Shown: positions 45,083 to 56,240 of the stretch, piece by piece
Position numbering within the stretch: the stretch's first letter is position 1
How the letters are laid out: the number at the start of each line of letters is the position of its first letter
Origin: Hirundichthys speculiger
Lineage: Eukaryota > Chordata > Actinopteri > Beloniformes > Exocoetidae
Reading direction: 5' to 3'
Assembly (NCBI GenBank): GCA_018398805.1
Contig: JAGFBZ010002318.1
Location: 248,001-312,000, forward strand
Length of the DNA: 64,000 nt
Notes under the pieces: model-generated
The model's input: only the letters and a program-made list of their open reading frames with translations
The model's database searches: none
Told to the model about the DNA's origin: nothing
Position numbers and translations under genes: made by a program

Positions 45083-45316
45083 CATAATCTCTCCATAGAT
45101 CTCGGTCTGGCCCGGGGCCTCCTCCCAGTTAAACATGCCCAGAACACCTCTCGAGGGAGGAGGCCAGGGGGCGTCCTCACCAGACGTCTGAAACATCCTC
45201 ACCTGGCTCCTTTATAGTTTGGTGCCCTGGCATGTAAATATATCCAATGTGTTCCTCATTCAAGAAACACAAACAAACTACCTCCCAAACAGTATTCTCT
45301 TTAAAACAATCTAAGA

Positions 45317-45519
45317 CAGTCTTCTTTAGTCCTGGTCCTCAAACACCACAGTTCTGGATGATTTCGATGTTTCCCTGCTTCAGCTCAGATCAGCTCAGAT
45401 CAGTACCTTGATGCCACGCAGATGACGCGACTCATTCATTTGATTCAAGTGTGTTGGCGCAGGAAAGCCCCCCGAACATGCAGGGCGGTGGCACTTGAGG
45501 ACCAGGATGAGAAACACTG
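45317..45519. mobile_element. hAT-type MITE, relative of 31368-31534
   Basis: The right end (reverse complement CAGTGTTTCTCATCCTGGTC) and the left CAGTCTTCTTTAGTCCTGGT are inverted. Internal arms CATGCAGGGCGGTGG and CCACAGTTCTGGATG are diverged. The flanks agree only partly. Confidence 0.55.
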
Positions 45520-46151
45520 ATCCGAACAATCTCTGTAAGCAAATGTCACAGAGCAGTCAGAATGAATGAAATCAACAACAGAAGCCCTGCTGAGATGACC
45601 TTTACACCACAGGCACTTACAAGTTGATTACTTTCCCTGACTGCAGTACGCAGAGAAGCAGCCTGTTCTTTTACTACATGGCAAAATGCACAGTGCAGGA
45701 ATCAAATCAGGCTGGCAGCAGAGGCCTTGAGTTATGTCGCCTCTAACGAGATACTTGAACAATAAATGACTTGCTGAACTGGGTGACCTTTAGGAATGTT
45801 CAGTAACACAATAAGCAATTTGCTTCTGCACCAGTTGGCATTGGCACATTTCACAAGTACTACACCTCTACTCTACACAAGAATATATAGTGGGGGTGGG
45901 GGTGGTGGGGGGGCTTCACAATGCATGTAGTAGCCGAATGGTCAACAAACGCATCATGAGACTGTCGTAAGTTTAAAACTGACACATCAGTCACACTCTG
46001 AGCACTGACAACCCGTTTAATATCTTTATTATCAGCAGCAAATTTAAATGCATCATTATACAATCTACAGAAAACTTTGGTTTTATATTTACTGTGTGCA
46101 TGCATGTAACCCTGTGACAGTGTTTTTTAGCAGATACCTGAGGACGTCATG

Positions 46152-46164
46152 GTTGCCCGGCAAC
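46152..46164. promoter_or_regulatory. Perfect X-box-like palindrome GTTGCCCGGCAAC
   Basis: A 13-bp perfect palindrome of the RFX X-box type (GTTGCC-N-GGCAAC), next to an ATGACGTC half CRE (minus strand). On the minus strand it is followed at once by ATGACGTCCTCAG|GTATCTG, which could be a very short first exon. RFX X-boxes drive ciliary and MHC-type promoters in vertebrates. No gene could be attached to it. Confidence 0.4.
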
Positions 46165-46694
46165 GCGGGAACAATGACTGCACATGACACGGGCTGGTTT
46201 GAGCGGGCTGCGACGGCGGGAGCTGCAAAGGACAAGCTGGGTGCTCACATTTTCACCGAACCCCACAAGACAATCGCAACGTGAGCGCAGGATGACCGGA
46301 GGAAACGTTAAAACCACGTTACCGAGCACTAAAACGGAAAACTAGCAGGGATTAAAGAGCGTACCGGGGAAAACCACCGCACTGTTCTTGACAGCTCGAA
46401 AAGGAAATCCCTCTTATGTTGCACCTGCAGCAGTTCCTTCTGTCTGTAAATCTAAATGAAGGCTTTTGGTGACTCAGCCTGCATGGATGGGCTTAGAAAC
46501 AGTAACTTATCTCTCAGAGATGACATGAAGGCAGTCAACTAGCCTCCTTGACAGCAGCAGAACAAGTCTTATTGTCTAAAGAGAAAAAAAAAAGATAAAA
46601 ATCAACAGCCAGTGTTTGTTAAAGTTGTCCTACATCCGCACAAACCTGTTCATAACAGTTTGAGAATGTTGTCTGGTCTGCTGCGTAAAGCTGC

Positions 46695-47126
46695 TAGAGG
46701 TGAGCGATTTTATAGATTCTGTGATATATATATACGATATTTTATCGAGTATCGATTTTGCAGGCCGCAGGTATCGATATTCTAAGCTTCTTTCAAAACC
46801 GCCGTGTCCCACCTTTAAAAGCTTGCAAGCAACAATTTGCACTGTTTAAATAAATTAAACAATTTTTCTCAACAAATCTTTTATTCATTTTGTCCAGCAT
46901 TTGCAAGCTGCCCATCAGCCATATAATGTGTAATTGATGCTTTCAGTTCAATTAATTCAAACTAAGTAATTGGAGCACTCACAAGATGTCCCCAAAATCA
47001 CTTTGTCCCTTTAAAATCTTTCGGAAAATAATGTAAATGTACTGTAAGATGAATATCGATATATATCGAATCGTGAGCCGAATATCGTGTATCATATCAC
47101 AAGATTAGTGTATCGCTACATCCCTG
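46695..47126. mobile_element. hAT-type MITE
   Basis: The left end is TAGAGGTGAGCGATTTTATA and the right end (reverse complement) CAGGGATGTAGCGATACACT. The 8-bp target duplication AAAGCTGC is perfect (46687-46694 and 47127-47134). The interior is rich in ATATCGATAT palindromes. Confidence 0.85.
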
Positions 47127-47323
47127 AAAGCTGCATTCACAACAGCTGTTTCACACGCTGAATTTAAAAGCAACATTTTGGGATGTTCCAGCATCACCCA
47201 CTGGTGTTTGTGGATGATAAACAGACTGTACAAGACTTTTTCTTGCCTTTCATGTCACTAAAAGCACTTTCCAGAAACACAGTACTCTGGCCTACAGAGA
47301 CCTGCAGAAACGAGCCAGACAGC

Positions 47324-47733
47324 TGAACCGGCTCTGAACCGGCTCTGAACCGGCTCTGAACCGGCTCTGAACCGGCTCTGAACCGGCTCTGAACCGGCTC
47401 TGAACCGGCTCTGAACGGCTCTGAACCGGCTCTGAACCGGCTCTGAACCGGCTCTGAACCGGCTCTGAACCGGCTCTGAACCGGCTCTGAACCGGCTCTG
47501 GACCGGCTCTGAACCGGCTCTGAACCGGCTCTGAACCGGCTCTGGACCGGCTCTGAACCGGCTCTGAACCGGCTCTGAACCGGCTCTGAACCGGCTCTGA
47601 ACCGGCTCTGAACCAACTCTGAACCGGCTCTGAACCGTCTGAACCTCTGAACCAGCTCTGAACCGGCTCTGAACCGGCTCTGAACCGGCTCTGAACCGGC
47701 TCTGAACCGGCTCTGAACCGGCTCTGAACCGGC
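47324..47733. repeat. 11-bp tandem repeat CTGAACCGGCT, about 37 copies
   Basis: A very homogeneous array of GAACCGGCTCT, with a few GGACC and AACCAG variants and a 10-bp slip near 47410. The unit contains the ACCGGT-like half palindrome ACCGG. The 11-residue peptide repeat on the minus strand (three units per turn of frame) is an artefact. Confidence 0.97.
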
Positions 47734-48689
47734 TCCAACACCAGGTTGAAGGTGCTTGAAGAGTTTCCAGGAGTGGCAGTGACACTAACATGGAGCTGTG
47801 CATTTGGAAAGCACCAGCGCAGGGAAGCTGTTCAAGCTGGTCGTCCAGGTAAACGGACTGAACATCTCTGAGCCTTTAGTCCTGAAACACGACAACCTCT
47901 ACAGTAGATCAGTTTATTCCTGCAGGGGGTTTCCCTTTGAAAAGCATATTCACTTAGAAGGTTATTAAACTGGCATAACACGGAATAAAAAACAAGGTCA
48001 ATGTGAACTTTAATAATAACAACAACAAAGGGAGGGCGTACAAAATCCCAACAACACGGCATAAATAAAAGCACAGGTGGTGTACAGTCATCTTTGTCCT
48101 CTGTGAACACAAAGGCTCCAGCTGCATCTCTACGAGGTCAAATTTCTAAGTAATAATTTAACCTTCATCTATAGCCTTCAAAAAAAAACACCACGAGGCA
48201 ATGAAACTAGAGACATAACAATATATAAGATAAAGAGCTCACTTATACACGTGCCAGCAACTTATAACGGAGTCATCACTTCTCAGGTCACGGCAACCCA
48301 TAAAAACATATAAAAACATATGAAAACATATGAACACTGAACGAAACGTGACCCTGAACATTGTGCTCGTCTTTCGTGATAACTGGCAACATAAGACCAG
48401 ATAATACCGGTAGACGCCCGGCTGAATCTTTGTGTCCGTTATTTGACTGGAAATTATGAAACAGTTCCTCAGGACAGGAAACCTGCTCAGCAGTTACCGG
48501 CCTGTTCAATCCACCGGACTGCATCTACTACAAAAAAAAAAAAGAAGAGATGTGCCCACTGCACACGTGCTTGGAGGAAAAAAATATTTTAAAAAAAGAA
48601 ATAATATTTGTATAAATTTGGCAGATGTATGTAAAAATTGGTCTCCATATTAAAATGTCTTTCAATTTTTTTTTCCTGGAGATATATAT

Positions 48690-49775
48690 ATATATCTCCA
48701 ATACCGTTATATATAACCGATACCGATAACTGATAACTTTCAGCTCCTAAAAGCCGATACCGATAACACACACATATACCTAAGATCATTACATCAATAC
48801 TATGAACAAAATCAAAAATAGTTTAGACTTTTTAAATGAACAGATATTTATTTTTTCCAATGAAAAACTATTGACAAGCCTCTCAAACATTTTCTTAAAG
48901 CTATCAAACAAACCTATTTGATATCTCACATTAACTTAAATAAGGTTCATTACTGACTGATATAAAAAATAAAGGCTCCTTGAACTGATGGAAATACATG
49001 CATCAGAATTACTAACTGAAAAAGATTAACATTTAAAGGATTTTGGCTTGTGGTTCCATTTAAATTAATACCTTTAATTAAAGTAAATGAGGTTCAGTAG
49101 TTTTTGTTTTTTATTTTTTAATCTCATGGAAGCTTTAGATGAGAGGAATGAGGGAGAGGAGAAGAGAGGGGTAGACTGCTGCTGGCTTGAGCACGTTAGC
49201 ATTAGCTTCCGTTAGCTCACATTAGTGCGATTTCAAAACTCCATGGAAGCGATTGTTATGTTGTAGGTGTCTCACTCGGAGGATTCGTCACAAATAACCA
49301 CCAAACTATCTTCTTCTGAAACTTTAACGAAGTTACACGCCGCCATGTTTGTTGTGATCAGCACTGTGCTGCAGGCTGCTTTCAAGGTGTAACGTAAATT
49401 CCCACGTTTCCTCGTTTGCTAGTCGTTTTTTCAGCCTTTTCTATTTTTTCTTTTTTATGTGTAACATGTGGGAAAATACTGCGAATATCTATTCAAGTCA
49501 GCAACTACTAAAATTATGACCGAGTTAACAAGTTGTTTTCTGGCATGAGGGGGTATTCTTGATTTTCCTTATTGAGTAATCGTTTTTCTGATTATGCCAA
49601 CGTTACTTGAACATAACATTCACTGCTGGTCATTCAAGACTCAGAGGGAGCGAGACACTGCTGTGTTGACAAAAAATATATTTATGTTATCGAGGCTATT
49701 TGTCGTGATATCGGACTTATCGGGATGACATCATAATTTCCTGTTATCGGCCCGATAGTTATCGTGCACCCCTAA
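48690..49775. mobile_element. Degenerate hAT-type element
   Basis: The right end TATCGTGCACCCCTA (reverse complement TAGGGGTGCACGATAACTAT) is a hAT-type terminus. The left side near 48700-48770 carries related ATAACCGATACCGATAAC sequence, but its exact end is obscured by TA repeats. No coding capacity. Confidence 0.45.
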
Positions 49776-49787
49776 TATATAATATAT

Positions 49788-49946
<159 letters not shown>

Positions 49947-49989
49947 ACACACACCTCCCCTAAAAACCATTTACAAAGTAGACCCCCCC

Positions 49990-50310
49990 CCCGGTCATCA
50001 ACGCTACACCTGTTTATTCCTCTCTCAGGGTCATGGGGGTCTGCTGGAGCCCATCCCAGCTGTCTCTTCGGGTGAAAGGTGGGTGAACCCTGGACAGGTT
50101 GCTGCTCCACTGCAGGGCCACATATAGATACAGATGAATCAGCAGAATTAAGCTAGCAGAAATGGCTCTGGACTGTGGAGGGAAGCCTGGACACGGAGAA
50201 ATCCCACACAACCACGGTGAGAACATGCGACCTTCCTGCTGAAAAGGCCTCTGCTGGGATTTGAACCAGTAACCTTCTTGGTAACAGTGTTGACCACCAG
50301 CAGAAACCAT
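49990..50310. mobile_element. Dispersed fish LINE-type 3' repeat fragment
   Basis: Contains GGTCATGGGGGTCTGCTGGA, CCCATCCCAGCTGTCTCTTC, CCCTGGACAGGTTGCTGCTC and CTGTGGAGGGAAGCCTGGAC, the usual phrases of a repeat found throughout fish genomes. Diverged and without an open frame. Confidence 0.55.
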
Positions 50311-50449
50311 TGTTGTGACAATCGGGGCGTCTAATGTCAGCATAATGTGCACAGTTATGACTGGGTGCATCTGTTTTTACTTTTGGGTTTTCAGATAAGT
50401 GGTGAAGCCGACTGAAGTTTTAGAGGCTGTAATCTTTGGGATCCAGTCA

Positions 50450-50600
50450 GATGGCAGAACCTGGAGTTAGAACCAAACAGGGTGAAAATGCATTTAGCTG
50501 CGATGTTGCACACAGATGGAATAAACCTCCCATTGATATCAATGCTATAGATCTTTAAAGTTAAACTGAAAACTGTTTTCCTTTTGTTTAGTCTAATTTT
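50450..50600 (+). mobile_element. L2-like LINE ORF C-terminus remnant
   Basis: Plus-strand translation gives VRTKQGENAFS followed by a W-N-K-P-P segment, the end of an L2-type reverse-transcriptase ORF. It is oriented opposite to the LINE starting at 50620. Confidence 0.5.
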
Positions 50601-50619
50601 ACTGCACCGTTTTTAGGCA

Positions 50620-52171
50620 CAGCAAGTTTATTTGTAGAGCACAATTCATACACAAGGCAATTCAAAGTGCTTTAGACATACATAAAATCACAAGAAGTAA
50701 GCAAATGAGGCAGATGAAATCATTCCATAAATCATAATAATCATTAATGAATTAAATTAAAAATGAATTTAAAATAAAGAACGCATGGATTAGTCTTTCT
50801 AAATCTGGTTTAGACACTATTCCTTTGATTATGGCAATGTTTTTTAGATGGTAAAAAGCTGCTGATGTTATTGCTTTAACGTGGCTGTTAAAGTTCAAGT
50901 CTGAATCCAATATTACCCCTAAATTTCTGACCTGATTTTTAGGTTTTAGAGAGAGAGTCTCAAGGTAACTGATAATTCTTTCTATTTGCTTTTGTGAGCC
51001 ACAGACATTGATTTCAGTTTTGTCTGACTTCAGCTGGAGAAAGTTGTTTTGCATCCACACACTGAATGAATCTACAGGCCCATGTTCTCCTGCTGTCAGT
51101 GACACAAAGATCTGAGTATCATCTACATGGTTGTGGTAGGACACATTAAAGCTGCGTATTAGCTGGACTAATGGAAGCATGTACAGAACAACAGGGGTCC
51201 CAGGATTGACCCCTGGGGAACCCCACAGGTCATGGCCATTTGGTCTGAGACACAGTTACTAATTTCAACAAAGTATCTCCTGTCCCTGAGACAGGACCTG
51301 AAACCAGTTTAAAGCAGTTTTAGAGATTCCCAACCAGTCTTCTAATCTCTGTAATAAGATCACATGATCAACTGTGTCAAAGGCAGCACTTAGCAGAACT
51401 AGGACTGAGACTTTACCTGCGTCTGTGTTCAGGTGAATATCGTTTGTCACCTTGAGCAGGGCTGTCTCATTACTGTGGGGGGGGTCTGAAGCCTGATTGA
51501 AAACTACCAAAAACATTGTTTGACAGGAGAAAGTCAGTAAGCTGTTGATAAACCACTTTTTCTAGGACTTTGCCCAAGAATGGCAGGTTTGATATGGGCC
51601 GATAGTTCTTCAGTACGGTGGCATCAAGACTGCTCTTCTTTGGACGAGGCTTAATGACAGCAGTTTTTAAGGCCTCTGGGAATTTTTCTGGTCTGAAGTG
51701 AGATATTAGTTAAATCAGTGAGTTGTGGTAACAAACTGCTCAGCACAGACTTCAGAAATCTAGTGAACAACTCATCAAGACAACACATCAATGGACTCAG
51801 ACTGCAGATGATCTCTTTGGCTGTTTTGTCAGTTACAGGTGTGAAATGTGTCAGCTCCAGAGTAGTTGTTTGTGTTATGGAAATTATTGAATTTTTAATA
51901 CCTTGAACTTTGTCATTAAAGAATATTGCAAACTCATTACACTTAGATGTAGAAATGAGTTCTAAGGGCAGTGAAACTGGAGGGTTTGTTAATCTGTTTA
52001 CTGTAGCAAATAGGAAACAGGAGTTGTTACTGTAGTTTTTGATTATTTCAGAAAAATAACTTCCTTATTCTAGGCAATGTCTGGCTGAACACACATAACT
52101 TTTCTTGGTAAATTTCATAACGGACCTGGAGCTTTGACTTTCCATTCGGCTCTCCTTCATCCCTTTTCTGT
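50620..52171 (-). pseudogene. L2-like LINE reverse transcriptase, 3' part
   Basis: Minus-strand frames at 51265-51516 and 50752-51180 carry reverse-transcriptase motifs: [14 protein letters not shown], then [20 protein letters not shown] (motif A), then HVDDTQIFVSL (the catalytic Y-A-D-D box changed to HVDD), then FLQLKSDKTEI and NLGVILDSDLNFNSHV. The tail is the typical AAAGCACTTTGAATTGCC 3' end near 50670. Frameshifts and the altered catalytic box show it is dead. Its 5' part continues at 55627 beyond an inserted element. Confidence 0.85.
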
Positions 52172-52364
52172 GCCCTGACCAGGGTTTCCGTTGTTCGGTA
52201 ATTGCCGGACTTTGTCCGGTAAAATATGCCGAAGTCCGGTATTTTATAATCTCTCCGGTCAAAATGTCCGGTGAAAAAACTCCTCCCAAGCACAATTTCA
52301 GTTGTAATAGAATGGGTAATTTCCACATCATTTTATGAAAAAACATATACTTTTACGAATAAGT

Positions 52365-52380
52365 AGTGTGTGTGTGTGTG

Positions 52381-52417
<37 letters not shown>
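52365..52417. repeat. (GT)n microsatellite
   Basis: About 26 GT units with one break, inside the foldback element. Confidence 0.95.
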
Positions 52418-52424
<7 letters not shown>

Positions 52425-52699
52425 ATGAATGAATGTAGTCTATATGTGGAACGAAACTTTTTTTCTGCGCGGAACGAAACTTGTCGCATTTGTTTCATTA
52501 AATCTAACAAACGGCGCACCACAACAGAGAGGTCTTTGACATGGCGAAACAGGCTAATCCTTAAAAGCTATTTTCTAAAACTAAAAAGAACTCTAATGGC
52601 GAGGGTGATGATGAGTCTAACTCTAAAGGCTATCTGAAGAGATGGAGACTACCACAGATGATGCTGTGGCTCCCGCCGAAAATATTTATTTATTTTTTG

Positions 52700-53145
52700 A
52701 AGTTACGCTCGTGAGTCAATTGACGGACTTAAGTAAAGTTAGAAAGACATTCACAGATTCGGCTTTTTCGGGATCAATAAGTCTGAAGCCACACATCGAC
52801 AAAACACAAATGATGCCTCTATCACATCTTGATAGCATAGACTACCAGCTACAAGGACAAAAACCCCGATTTATACAAAAATAAGCAGCCCTGCGAGCTC
52901 GATGTAAAATTGTGACGAAAATGCGCAGCCCGCAGCCGTGCCAGTGCCCAGGGACCGTCTGTAAATTGCAACAAAAGAAAAACACGCTGGACACAAAAAT
53001 CAATAACTCCACTGTTGTACAGTATACAGACGCTAAAATCACACCACACATCAGAGGACCCCTCATGGTCATACTACAACAGCTATTATGTAACAAAAAG
53101 ATTTGGCATAATTTTGGTGATTTTTTAAATTATTATTAATCATTA
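52700..53145. repeat. Left arm of a large inverted repeat
   Basis: Near-identical in reverse complement to about 54985-55425. A 75-codon frame at 52912-53139 recurs residue for residue on the minus strand at 54991-55218, which shows how little the arms differ. Arm ends are approximate. Confidence 0.9.
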
Positions 53146-54990
53146 ATAACTTATATGATGATCAATAACTTCACTGTTTTACACTGCAGACACTCAAAAC
53201 CCACTACACACTTCTGCAGTCTCCTTATGGTCATACTACAACAGCTGTTTTGAACAAAGAAAGTTTAGTGTAATTTTGGTGATTTCTTTTATTATTGTTA
53301 ATCAGTACTAACTTTAATAATGATCAATAACGTCTCTGTTTTACACTGCAGACACTCCAAACTCACTACATACTTCAGCAGTCTCCTTATGGTCATACTA
53401 CAACAGCTGTTTTGAACAAGAAAGGTTTGGTATAATTTTGGTGATTTTTTAAAATGATTATTAATCATTAATAACTTATAATGATCAATAACTTCACAGT
53501 TTTGCACTGCAGACACTCCAAACTCACTGCATACTTCAGCAGTCTCCTTATGGTCATACTACAACAGCTTTTTTGAACAAGAAAGGTTTGGTATAATTTT
53601 GGTGATTTTTTTAAATGATTATTAATCATTAATAACTTATAATGATCAATAACTTCACTGTTTTGCACTGCAGACACTCCAAACTCACTACATACTTCAG
53701 CAGTCTCCTTATGGTCATACTACAACAGCTGTTTTGACAAGAAAAGGTTTGGTATAATTTTGGTGATTTTTTAAAATGATTATTAATCATTAATAACTTA
53801 TAATGATCAATAACTTCACAGTTTTGCACTGCAGACACTCCAAACTCACTGCATACTTCAGCAGTCTCCTTATGGTCATACTACAACAGCTTTTTGAACA
53901 AGAAAGGTTTGGTATAATTTTGGTGATTTTTTTAAATGATTATTAATCATTAATAACTTATAATGATCAATAACTTCACTGTTTTGCACTGCAGACACTC
54001 CAAACTCACTACATACTTCAGCAGTCTCCTTATGGTCATACTACAACAGTTCTTTGGAGCAAAAAAGGTTTGGTATAATTTTGGTGATTTTTTTAAATGA
54101 TTATTAATCATTAATAACTTATAATGATCAATAACTTCACAGTTTTGCACTGCAGACACTCCAAACTCACTACATACTTCAGCAGTCTCCTCATGGTCAT
54201 ACTACAACAGTTCTTTGGAGCAAAAAAGTCTTGGCATAATTTTAGTGAATATTTATTGGGAATATTAATCACCAATCATTTCAATACTGATCAATAACTT
54301 CACTGTTTTGCACTGCAGACACTCCAAACTCACTGCATACTTCAGCAGTCTCCTTATGGTCATACTACAACAGTTCTTTGGAGCAAAAAAGGTTTGGTAT
54401 AATTTTGGTGATTTTTTTAAAATGATTATTAATCTTTAATAACTTATAATGATCAATAACTTCACTGTTTTGCACTGCAGACACTCCAAACTCAAAGTCT
54501 CCCCATGGTAATCATTTAAAAAAATAACCAAAATTATACCAAACTTTTTTTGTTCAAAAAAGCTGTTGTAGTATGACCAGAGGAGGACTCTTGAAGTGTG
54601 TAGTGAGTTTGGAGTATCTATAGTGTAAAACAGTGGAGTTATTGATCATTATATCAGTTATTAATGATTAATAATAATTTAAAAAAACACCAAAAGTATA
54701 CCAATCCTTTTTTGTTCAAAACAGCTGTTGTAGTATGACCATAAGGAGACTGCTGAAGTATGTAGTGAGTTTGGAGTGTCTGCAGTGCAAAACAGTGAAG
54801 TTATTGATCCGTATTAAAGTTATTAATGATGATTAATTTAAAAAAAATCACCAAAAATATGCCAAACCTTTTTTGTTCAAAACAGCTGTTGTAGTATGAC
54901 CATAAGGAGACTGCAGAAGTGTGTAGTGGGTTTTGAGTGTCTGCAGTGTAAAACAGTGAAGTTATTGATCATCATATAAGTTATTAATGA
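53145..54990. repeat. 161-bp tandem repeats in two opposite orientations
   Basis: From 53145 to about 54515 there are about eight direct copies containing ACTTCACTGTTTTGCACTGC, AGACACTCCAAACTCACT and CTTATGGTCATACTACAACA. From about 54525 to 54990 about three copies run in reverse. The 161-base spacing is seen between equivalent frames at 53468, 53629 and later. Confidence 0.93.
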
Positions 54991-55425
54991 TTAATAATAA
55001 TTTAAAAAATCACCAAAATTATGCCAAATCTTTTTGTTACATAATAGCTGTTGTAGTATGACCATGAGGGGACCTCTGATGTGTGGTGTGATTTTAGCGT
55101 CTGTATACTGTACAACAGTGGAGTTATTGATTTTTGTGTCCAGCGTGTTTTTCTTTTGTTGCAATTTACAGACGGTCCCTGGGCACTGGCACGGCTGCGG
55201 GCTGCGCATTTTCGTCACTATTTTACATCGAGCTCGCAGGGCTGCTTATTTTTGTATAAATCAGGGTTTTTGTCCTTGTAGCTGGTAGTCTATGCTATCA
55301 AGATGTGATAGAGGCATCATTTGTGTTTTGACGATGTGTGGCTTCAGACTTATTGATCCCGGAAATCCGAATCTGTGAATGTCTTTCTAACTTTACTTAA
55401 GTAATTGACGGGACTTATTTTATTT
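54985..55425. repeat. Right arm of the large inverted repeat
   Basis: Reverse complement of the left arm at 52700-53145 with only scattered differences. Confidence 0.9.
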
Positions 55426-55626
55426 GAAATAGCCTGTTTTTCAATTAAAAAAATACTATTAAATGACTTGCATTGATATCGTACTACTGCATATGATTTA
55501 TTTTTAACCTCAATAAATTCATATAGCCTATGTGACCGGAATTTCAATCATTTGTCCGGTAAATTGAAAACCTGCCGGTCACATTGTCCGGTGCCAATTT
55601 TTTCTAGCGGAAACACTGGCCCTGAC

Positions 55627-56240
55627 TGAATCTTCTCTTCCCCATGGAGCCTTTTACCTACTTTTAACCATCCTAACCTTGACAGGAGCAATGGGATCCA
55701 AAACCTTTAAAACACTTGATGTGTAAGAGTTCGACAGATCATCAACATTAGAGCCTGGGCTATTTTTTTTTTTTAAACCAAATCATTTCCATAAACTGTG
55801 TCCCTGTGCTGTTATTTATGAGTCTTCTCTGAACAACCACAGACCCAACTGCTAGTTTGGGTGAAACAAGTCAAAGATAACACAAAAATGATAAAGGAAC
55901 ATCGACAGCATCATAGCATGAAATGGTAACACCCTTTGAGATAAGCAGATCTAAAGCGTGCCCCCTTTAGTGGGGGGGATCAGTCACATGTTGAGTTAGA
56001 CCAAACATTTCAAGGTTCTTTTGCTTGTTTGTCATGGGTTACATCGACATGCACATTAAGGTCCCCTGTTATGACCAAACAGTCAAAGTCAGTGCTCACA
56101 ACTGAAAGTACTTCAGTAAATTCACCAATGAAACAATTCTGTGGTGGTTTGTAAATGGTGATATAGAGAATGGAAGATTGTTTCATCTCCATTTTGAATG
56201 ACACACATTCAAACGATGAAAAAACCCCAAACAATAATTT
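55627..56240 (-). pseudogene. L2-like LINE, endonuclease part (continuation of 50620-52171)
   Basis: The minus-strand frame at 56010-56234 reads FECVSFKMEMK, then LYITIYKPPQN, then FDCLVITGDLNVHVD, the apurinic-type endonuclease domain with its G-D-x-N-x-H motif. The foldback element separates it from the reverse-transcriptase half. Confidence 0.8.

Larger units (their letters stand above)
43960..45240 (-). mobile_element. Dispersed fish repeat (LINE-type), split by an insertion
   Basis: The two halves, 43960-44078 (CCATCCATCCACTTCCAACT ... CCGAGGCATTCCCAAAACCA) and 45083-45240 (TCTGGCCCGGGGCCTCCTCC ... AGGGGGCGTCC), are the two parts of a repeat common in fish. A 1-kb TIR element lies between them. 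No open reading frame remains, and the exact LINE clade is not certain. Confidence 0.5.
52180..55618. mobile_element. 3.4-kb hAT-type foldback element with 161-bp repeats, inserted in the LINE
   Basis: The left end CAGGGTTTCCGTTGTTCGGT and the right end (reverse complement CAGTGTTTCCGCTAGAAAAA) are hAT-type termini. The 8-bp target duplication GCCCTGAC is perfect (52172-52179 and 55619-55626). Subterminal TCCGGT/ACCGGA motifs recur at both ends. Inside are two inverted arms of about 440 bp and an array of 161-bp repeats that changes orientation near 54525. No transposase is present. Confidence 0.88.

Noticed and set aside
47194..47803. RFRAGSEPVQS 11-residue repeat protein
   Set aside because: An 11-bp unit read three times gives an 11-residue repeat in every frame; not a gene.
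50014..50370. 118-codon minus-strand frame
   Set aside because: Lies on the antisense of a dispersed LINE-type repeat; shadow frame.
52912..55218. Two copies of a 75-codon protein (PQPCQCPGTVCKLQQKK...) as a duplicated gene
   Set aside because: The copies lie in the inverted arms of the foldback element, show no recognised domain, and run into the 161-bp repeats.
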